A stretch of DNA of 64,000 bases from Guadua angustifolia (lineage: Eukaryota; Streptophyta; Magnoliopsida; Poales; Poaceae): positions 9,899,161-9,963,160 of the forward strand of contig CM070517.1 of NCBI GenBank assembly GCA_036346375.1, written 5' to 3'. The position numbers and the translations under genes are program-made. Below are positions 57,860-64,000 of the stretch, one piece after another. Below the pieces are notes generated by a model that was not told the origin of the DNA, did not search any database, and saw only the letters and a list, made by a program, of their open reading frames with translations. Each line of letters opens with the position of its first letter. Within the stretch, counting starts at the first letter, position 1.

Positions 57860-59972
57860 CTAAGGTTTCAACACTAAAGGCTCACGCCGCACAACAGGCC
57901 CCCTCTTGCGCCATGTGAGTTTCCCCGTGCACCCTGGACTCACACCACCAAGATAGCACTTAAGTTAAGCATTTGCAAATTAGTCGACTAGGCTCCCCAT
58001 AACAGATGTGTGGTGCAAGTTTGACTCAGTCAAAGGCTGCATGAGGTTAAGTCCTTAGGATTGATTAAAGCAAGACATACACATACCCTCGGCTCCACTT
58101 GAGCCCACCACAGCACACCCCTTCCACTTGCTTCAATCTAAAGTGATTACCCTCCTTGGTTACCAAGCACCACGTGCTCTTCACAAATCAACATTGTTGC
58201 GTGACTCCGCTGTCACAACAACTCAATCTCTTTGTGCGACCACACATGGCCCACAAGTTATCATCATTGTTCTATATTCCATTAGTCAAGATTATTAAGC
58301 AATATTTCATGAGCATGTGATGACGTGGCATGGCTAAGCAAATTCTATTTCGTTCTAACCATCCATGTTGATTTTCTATTAACCAACTATAATTAACCAA
58401 CCTAGGGTGACAAGTGGATCATGACATACAATTTAACAAGGTAGGGTGTAATTCAAGAGGGTATAATATCTAAATCCCAATCTAGGTCAAAATCATTTGT
58501 ACTCATGAAATAACAAGTGATAAGTAAATCAAAATAGCATGCAATCTAATTTATGGGTGCAACATGATCAAAGCACAACTTGCCTTTGTTAAGCTCCTGC
58601 TCTGATCGGAAATAATTCTGGTGAGAAATCCTTCCGAAGCTTCGCACAATTCAACGTCTACGCGAATCGAGAGAGAAAAGCAAATAAAAAACCAAAACCA
58701 AAGAGCAAACAAATTCAACAATTCAAATAAAAGCCACTATTAGAGAGATCTCATTTTTATAATTTTTTAGGAATTTGAATCGCCTCAAACGGAGTTCGTA
58801 TGCAAAAGTTATAAGGTTTTGAAGTTTTAAAATCCTGAAAATACCCTAAAATAATAAATCCGGATTTTGCCGAATTATTTTTATAAAGGAAATTCCGATT
58901 TTTCCGACGTCAGCTGACACATGTGCTCGCGTGGTGCCAACTCATCGCCACCTCAGCGCCACACGGGCGACTCCGTCTACGTGGCGCCACGTGTCAGCGA
59001 AGCGTTAACCCACCTCAGCCGGCGACGTGGACGATTCCTGACGCTTCGATGGTGATCCGATGGCTCCCGAAGCTCCCGAGCGATGATGGCGAGACGACGG
59101 CGCAGGGCTACCGGACTCGGAGAAGACGACCACGGTTTCGGCGACTCGGCGCTCTCCGGCGACGAAGAAACGGTGGATTCGACGCGGCGAAACTCGGGGA
59201 ACTTGAAGCCGAGTCCCACTCGTCGGAAGAGTTACCGGAGCTGACGCAAACCCGGCGCAAAACCACGGCAATACTTCACGAACTCCGGTGAGCTCTAGAG
59301 GCTCAACGGCGATGGCTCAAAAGCGGAGGCTAGGGCCGCTGGCTGCGCAAGGTGATGAGGAACCTCGAGGTGCGGACGGGGGCTTTTATAGCCTTGGCAT
59401 GCGCGCAAAGATGGAAGGCGAACCGATCCTCGGCGGAGATGGCAAGCGGCGGCGTTCTTTTGGAAACCCGATCGGAGACGACAACGCTCACCCATCCGAT
59501 GTGCCACCGACGGCCATGATCGCTTCTAGGTTTCCTATTTGGGCGCGGTGATGAAGGCCATTGGGATCTTGATCCAACGGTCGGCATTGAATCCACTTAA
59601 AACCCGATGGGCCGCACAATAGCTGGGCCACGGCCTGTTACTGTTCACAGGATATTTTCTAGATTTTCCTATTTAAAATATTTCCAGAAATTGTTTTGAT
59701 TTATTTAAAGCGATAAAAATACTCTAAAAATTCCCATAAAATTCTCAAAAATATTTTGAGCTATTCTGGACTTAAATAAAATATTTTCACAAAATCTTTA
59801 TTTTGGATTTGTCTTTTTATAATTATTTTCTTATAAAAGATAATGTATTTTAATTCAAAATAATTCAAATAAATCTCAGAAAATCCAATAAAATCCAGAA
59901 AAATCATAAAAATCATAAATGGCAATAAAATAATATTAATTAATTAAAAAGGCTAAAAATTAGGATGTTACA
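57860..59972 (-). mobile_element. 3' LTR of a minus-strand chromovirus
   Basis: Read on the minus strand, an LTR begins TGTAACATCC at 59972, directly after a polypurine tract and integrase/chromodomain sequence, and runs leftward to about the end of the plus-strand LTR at 57859. The left limit is not certain: the plus element may have inserted into or cut this LTR. The GC-rich part (58920-59560) gives arginine/proline-rich frames that are not genes. Sequence differs from the plus-strand LTRs, so it is a different family of the same clade. Confidence 0.8.
59383..59390 (-). promoter_or_regulatory. minus-strand LTR TATA box (TATAAAAG)
   Basis: On the minus strand GGCTATAAAAGCCCC lies within the GC-rich part of the LTR, the same context as the TATA boxes in the plus-strand LTRs. 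Confidence 0.55.
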
Positions 59973-59973
59973 A

Positions 59974-59987
59974 ACCTCCCCCCTTAA
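59974..59987 (-). promoter_or_regulatory. minus-strand polypurine tract
   Basis: On the minus strand a purine run (AAGGGGGGAGG) ends two bases before the LTR start. Confidence 0.88.
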
Positions 59988-60006
59988 CGGAATCTCGACC
60001 CCGAGA

Positions 60007-60440
60007 TTAGGGCTGACTAGAGACTAGGCTTGGAAATTTCGCCTTCAGATCTTCCTCACGCTCCCAGGTTGCTTCATTTTCTGAATGATTTCTCCATTGA
60101 ACTCTGCAAAAGCGAGTGGACTTGTTTCTGGTCCTTCGCTCCATTGCATCCAAAATCTTGATCGGATGTTCCTTGTAGGTCAGATCTTCCTGTAACTCGA
60201 TAGCCTCCAACGGCGTCTGCTCAGCTGGCACTCGAAGACATTTCTTGAGTTGTGACACATGGAACACGTCATGCACTCCTGCCAAAGACTCTGGCAATTC
60301 CAACTGATAAGCAACCTCTCATCGACGGCCCAATATCTTAAACGGTCCCACAAACCTAGGTGCGAGCTTCCCTTTAACATGGAACCTCTTAACACCTTTA
60401 AGGGGAGTAACCCTAAGCTACACATAATCATTGGGCTCAA
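60007..60440 (-). pseudogene. minus-strand gypsy integrase C-terminus and chromodomain
   Basis: 60007-60303 encodes HDVFHVSQLKKCLRV, EDLTYKEHPIKILD and CRVQWRNHSENEATWE, a chromodomain close to those of the plus-strand copies. Just upstream (60304-60440) the GPY-like module is present but separated by a stop/shift near 60316. The chromodomain directs insertion to heterochromatin in this clade. Confidence 0.88.
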
Positions 60441-61095
60441 AACTCAAGTCACGACGGCGGTTATCGGCATAACTTTTCTGCCTTGACTGCGCTGTCTTCA
60501 ATCTCTCCCTGATCATGGCAACTTGCTCTTCGGCCTCCCTAAGAATCTCCGATCCAAACACCGAAAGCTCTCCTGTCTCATTCCAATTCAACGGAGTACG
60601 ACAGGCTCGTCCATACAAGGCTTCAAATGGCGACATTTGCAAACTAGCCTGGTAACTATTGTTATAACTGAACTCCGCATACGGCAAACATTTATCCCAA
60701 GATGTCTTTGTATGATATCGCCTGAGCTCTCAACATATCCTCCAAAATCTGATTAACCCTCTCGGTCTGACCATCTGTTTGCGGATGATATGCGGTGCTA
60801 AAATTCAAGCGAGTACCCAATGCTTCATGTAGCTTGTCCCAAAATCTTGAGGTAAACTGGGTACCTCGATCCGACACTATCTTCTTGGGCACACCATGTA
60901 AGCATACAATCCTTGACATATACAATTCTGCCATTTTATCTCCTGAATAAGTCGTCTTCACCGGGATTAAGTGAGCGACTTTAGTTAACCGGTCAATGAT
61001 CACCTATATAGAGTCGTAACCTCTCTGAGTCTTGGGCAATCCTGTGATAAAATCCATTCCAATCTCCTCCCATTTCCATTCCGGAATCTTCAATG
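60418..61095 (-). pseudogene. minus-strand gypsy integrase core, cut by CACTA-2
   Basis: The integrase core reads leftward from 61095: MDFITGLP, an in-frame TAG at 61004-61006 where Trp is expected, IIDRLTKVAH, VSDRGTQFTSRFW, QTDGQTERVNQ, then a frameshift near 60690 and PYAEFSYNNSYQAS, FEALYGRACRTP. D, D and E of the triad are all visible. The 5' side is interrupted at 61095 by a CACTA element. RT and gag of this copy are outside the window or lost. Confidence 0.92.
61093..61095. repeat. probable 3-bp target site ATG of CACTA-2
   Basis: CACTA elements duplicate 3 bp. ATG precedes the terminus. The partner lies beyond the window, so this is unconfirmed. Confidence 0.4.
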
Positions 61096-61440
61096 CACTA
61101 CTACAGAATAGGTCATCACTGCCGGTTCGTCCATGCCATTACTGCCGGTTATGGGCGCCGGCAGTCATTGGTCGATAGTGATACTCGGGGTTATCACTTG
61201 CCGGTGAGGAACCGGCGATGATAATAGATATCACTTGCCGGTTCATTATACAACCGCGATGATATTAGACTATCTCTGCCGATTCACACTAGCATCCGGC
61301 GATGATACTCAACTATCTCTGCGGTTCAACCTAGAATCCGGCGTTGATATATGTATATCTCTGCCGGCTTATCTGACGAACCGACGGTGATACGTGTATA
61401 TCACTTTGCCGGTTCTGGATGAACCGGCGGTGACAACCGA
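61096..61440. repeat. CACTA-2 terminus and subterminal repeats (TATCACTGCCGGTTC type)
   Basis: At least eight related motifs appear in ~340 bp: ATCACTGCCGGTTC (61111), TTACTGCCGGTTA, TATCACTTGCCGGT (twice), TATCTCTGCCGATTC, TATCTCTGCGGTTC, TATCTCTGCCGGCTT and TATCACTTTGCCGGTTC. They are interspersed with the reverse orientation AACCGGCGATGATA. These are the likely binding sites of the element's own protein. Confidence 0.85.
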
Positions 61441-61443
61441 ATT

Positions 61444-61609
61444 CGAAAAAATTTGTAGATGTACTTCATAGATTACTCTACCTATGTATAAAATTGCGGG
61501 TTCAAATTCAATACATATGAGGTCTTTTTGTAAGACATATGTATTGAATTTGAACCTGCAATTTTATACATAGGTAAATAATCTATGAAGTACATCTAAA
61601 ATTTTTTCG
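61444..61609. repeat. near-perfect 166-bp foldback
   Basis: The left arm 61444-61519 (starts CGAAAAAATTTGTAGATGTA, ends AATACATATG) is the reverse complement of the right arm 61536-61609, apart from a few mismatches and a couple of single-base gaps. Only a ~16-nt gap separates them, and it can itself pair (GTCTT/AAGAC). It could be a small foldback element or part of the transposon's own end. If transcribed it would form a long hairpin RNA. Confidence 0.9.
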
Positions 61610-62125
61610 TAGTTTTCGTGACTTTTATTAGTTGGTGTGCACGATGTGTACACGGAAGGCTGTGTGCACATGATATGTTGCCTTCAAATATATAGTATAT
61701 AAAGCGTCGTTAGATCATAATTAAAATATATTAAAGCATCACAATATTTAGTTTTTTACAATTAATAGTGCATTCACAAATGTAGTGTGAGTACATCTCG
61801 TTCACTTTAGATCGAAGCTTTAAATCGTGGAACTACGCCCTTTGGATCGATGACACGTTAGTCAATGAATCGGCGATATGCTCTTGAATTGCTAAAATTT
61901 CTTTCGACGATGGCGATTGGTTCTCGGCTTGGAGCACTGTTATTGAAGAAAAGAAATTTAATTAATGATGATAGATGTTAAATGAAAGAAAAGTAGGCAT
62001 GAATGTGTAATTATATACCATGGCTTCGTTATAGCCGAGCGATCTTCGTGACAATTGAATGTAAATTTGTACATCGTAGTATCTTATAAACTATTTCCAC
62101 AGTCTGTCTCATGCATGGAAAGTCT
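61610..62125. other. AT-rich stretch, no gene recognised
   Basis: Between the foldback and the first peptidase exon only short frames occur. Probably 3' untranslated or intron sequence of the minus-strand gene. Confidence 0.4.
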
Positions 62126-62129
62126 GTTA

Positions 62130-62350
62130 TTATTTTGAAAGTTGTCTGTAGGGAAGATCACGGACCACCTTTCTTGCAATACCGTGTGAATCTTGTGTGA
62201 ATGATTTTAAATAGTAATTAACCTTAAATACAATAGAATAAAATATTACTAGAGCAATAGCATAGCGATCGAGTTTACTGTTCATCATCTTCCAAAAATT
62301 ATGTTCATACTCACGAAGTTCTTTTCTCAACGAGTCCAAGACATAAACCT
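62130..62350 (-). pseudogene. CACTA-2 Ulp1-like (C48) cysteine peptidase, C-terminal exon
   Basis: On the minus strand VYVLDSLRKELREYEHNFW begins at about 62350 and matches the VYVLDSL region of SUMO-protease-like (C48) domains carried by plant CACTA and Mutator elements. An intron-like AT-rich stretch then follows within the same open frame. The catalytic Cys exon was not identified. Its role in the transposon is unknown. Whether intact elsewhere in the element is unclear. Confidence 0.6.
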
Positions 62351-62456
62351 GCTAGCTTCTAACTTCGATGGCGAGGAGGACCCGTGATAACTAGACATAT
62401 ATGTTAACACAAACTATTAGTCCCACACCGTGTCACGCAAAAATAGTAAAACAATA

Positions 62457-62960
62457 TTAGAAGTAGGGTATCGTACTTAAAGTTATAGGGTACAAATACG
62501 GAGGTTTTCTTTCTCGGCTTGAAGAAAGTCTTAAATAAATAGTCTTCAACAAACTTTGGGTTATCACGGACGAGTTTCTCGTTAACAAGCCCGGATCGAG
62601 AAATCCTAAATCTTCATCCTTATTTTTTGCACATAAGCGTATCTCCATTCTACATATGTAAAAAGAAGTTAGACATCTGATTGAGCGGTAGAAGAATATA
62701 CAATAATATAAATAGAGACTTACAAAGTCCACATCGACCCGATGGCGTCGAGCATCTGGCGGTACAACATATACAATTCGCGAACTCTAACGAGAACATG
62801 CCATCCCCATTGTGAAAATCCAAATCTTTGTATTTCATCGATCGCCCACATACCCTCTTGGCACTTCTTGCATGTATCTTGATGGGCCAGCGCCGCAATT
62901 TTGTTGTTAGGTTCTCTAAATCTTTTGGTGGAGCCAGTGGTTGCCCCATAATGTACTTCG
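62457..62960 (-). pseudogene. CACTA-2 Ulp1-like peptidase, upstream exons
   Basis: Minus-strand order: GQPLAPPKDLENLTTKLRRW (62950 downward), then in a shifted frame CKKCQEGMWAIDEIQRF and LVRVRELYMLYRQMLDA, then MEIRLCAKNKDEDLGFLDPG and a following helix (62457-62645). The sequence order (aromatic helix, then a GFLDP-like turn) fits the region just before the Ulp1 catalytic core in CACTA-encoded peptidases. Frame changes mean introns or decay. Low similarity, so the family call is moderate. Confidence 0.55.
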
Positions 62961-63039
62961 GCTTAGACCTGGCTCGTAATTACGGCGTTGTTCAGCGACA
63001 TCTTTTTGAGCTTGCGACATCGGCGCCTCGGCACTAGCC

Positions 63040-63820
63040 ATCTTCAAGTTTTGCTTTACGGAGATCGCTCGTAGTCCCACATTTCGAAGGTTGAAGCCAT
63101 ACTGTCTCTTTGGCTTTTGCCATACTCAAGAAAAACTCTGCGCGTTAGCATCGACTTTAGTCTTCTCGGGTGATGGCACCTTTTGGAAGTGAGATGTTAC
63201 TTGACGCTTGTTTGCTCTTTGCGTTCTTCTTGATCATATCGGCGGTAATTTCTTACGAGGTCTTGCCTTCCTGACAGATGACCGAGATTTGGTACAAGAC
63301 GATGTAGACTTCGAGATGGTGCTTGATGTTCGACTCTTCTTATGTGCCGACCGAGGAGTTGGACTTTTCTGGTGGTGCCGGAGGAGGAGTTGGACTTTTT
63401 CTCGATGGTGCGGCGGAGGAGTTGGACTTTTCTGGTGGTGCGGCGGAGGAGTTGGTCCTTTGTGGATGGTGCCGCGGAGGAGTTGGACTTGTCCTAACGG
63501 TGCCGCGAGGAGTTGCACTTTTCGTGGCGATAGTCTGCGTGTGGAGAGTGCGGCTCATCATCATCATCGTCGTTATCGGCCTCATCGTCCGAGCGAACAT
63601 AATCAAGCTCATGCGCCACGCGAGGAAGCCATGCATGATTTCTCCAAGTTTGTTTTTTTCGTCCTCGCCAGAATCTCTACCTCCATTTTGCGATATTGTC
63701 GGACTACACCGTCTACTTCGACCGTGGCGAATCCCAGTGATATTAGCGGCGGCAGTAAACTCGCGAGGAGGCGCATGGCCAAGCCACGCCATGAGCCACC
63801 TTGATGGTAATGCCATGTCG
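63040..63820 (-). other. Pro/Ser-rich linker region of the CACTA-2 minus-strand gene
   Basis: The minus-strand frame 63340-63816 (158 aa) ends in imperfect 10-residue repeats such as APPEKSNSSA, encoded by the 30-bp DNA repeat at 63346-63500. CACTA-borne peptidase genes often have a low-complexity Pro/Ser/Lys linker before the peptidase domain. The opposite strand is also open, so coding sense is inferred from position and from the neighbouring minus-strand exons. Confidence 0.45.
63346..63510 (+). repeat. 30-bp minisatellite, about 5 units
   Basis: GAGGAGTTGGACTTTTCTGG plus ten bases (GGTGC-type ending) repeats from 63352, with units at roughly 30-bp steps and 70-90% similarity. Length is a multiple of three, so it adds whole 10-residue blocks to a protein on either strand. 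Confidence 0.85.
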
Positions 63821-64000
63821 CGGACAAATGCAGCTTGCGGTGTCGGTTCTACGATGTCATCCTTTGGAAAATGGAGTCGATGCTCTCCGGAATCGTTGTG
63901 GGCCTTGTTGCTCTTAAGAACACCGTGGTGAGGTTAGAGGGTCGTCATCGAGTGGCGGTCGTGGTGAGAGCTTTCTGTCTTGCTTGCTCCACAACTTGAT

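Larger units (their letters stand above)
61096..64000. mobile_element. CACTA DNA transposon 2 (left part, runs off window)
   Basis: Starts CACTACTACAGAATAGG inside the integrase of the minus-strand gypsy element. Subterminal motifs, a foldback and minus-strand peptidase exons follow. The transposase gene itself is not seen and would lie to the right. This family differs from CACTA-1 in both terminal and subterminal sequence. Confidence 0.9.

Overview
The window looks like heterochromatic DNA from a grass (Poaceae) nuclear genome. The evidence is indirect: long arrays of a ~143-bp satellite, Ty3/gypsy chromoviruses with ~3-kb LTRs starting TGTAACATCC and primed by initiator tRNA-Met, CACTA transposons with CACTACTA termini, and no recognisable host gene. 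The species was not identified. There are no rRNA or tRNA genes, no CRISPR array and no prokaryotic features. Almost every long reading frame belongs to a transposon remnant or is a by-product of the satellite.

Layout. (1) Positions 1-26425 are one satellite array built from two alternating monomer types (A and B, ~143 bp each, ~286-bp dimer). Much of it is organised into a higher-order repeat of eight monomers (~1.13 kb), with 11-mer and 3-mer variants. The array is interrupted once, at 10808-11692, by a solo LTR flanked by a perfect 5-bp target duplication. (2) At 26426 a CACTA terminus ends the array. A CACTA transposon with a decayed TNP2-like transposase pseudogene follows, running to at least ~32.9 kb with no right end found. 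(3) 33-40 kb is AT-rich with no clear gene. It holds short tandem duplications, a Stowaway-like terminus, and a second tandem repeat (36.41-38.20 kb) with ~172-bp units and an internal 10-bp dyad.

(4) 40039-57859 is a recombinant chromovirus block. It has a 5'-truncated pol, then an LTR (42678-45680) that acts both as the 3' LTR of that fragment and as the 5' LTR of a second copy, then a full internal region, then a 3' LTR (54880-57859). The gag of the second copy is split by a nested, internally deleted gypsy element (46962-51000) with paired 906-bp LTRs and the target duplication AAGCG. The solo LTR inside the satellite belongs to this same nested family. (5) 57860-61095 is the 3' part of another chromovirus on the minus strand (3' LTR, chromodomain, integrase). 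(6) A second CACTA element starts at 61096, inside that integrase, and runs off the right edge. It carries tandem subterminal motifs, a near-perfect 166-bp foldback, and minus-strand exons of an Ulp1-like (C48) cysteine-peptidase gene with a proline-rich repeat linker.

How the parts relate. Relative ages can be read from nesting: satellite, then solo LTR and CACTA-1; minus-strand gypsy, then CACTA-2; chromovirus, then nested element. Nearly all coding parts are broken by stops or frameshifts, so nothing here appears autonomous. The most interesting material is the satellite: an alternating A/B organisation with a regular 8-mer, a dyad in every dimer, and a degenerate CENP-B-box-like motif. 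These are properties expected of a centromeric repeat, but centromere identity is not proven by sequence alone.
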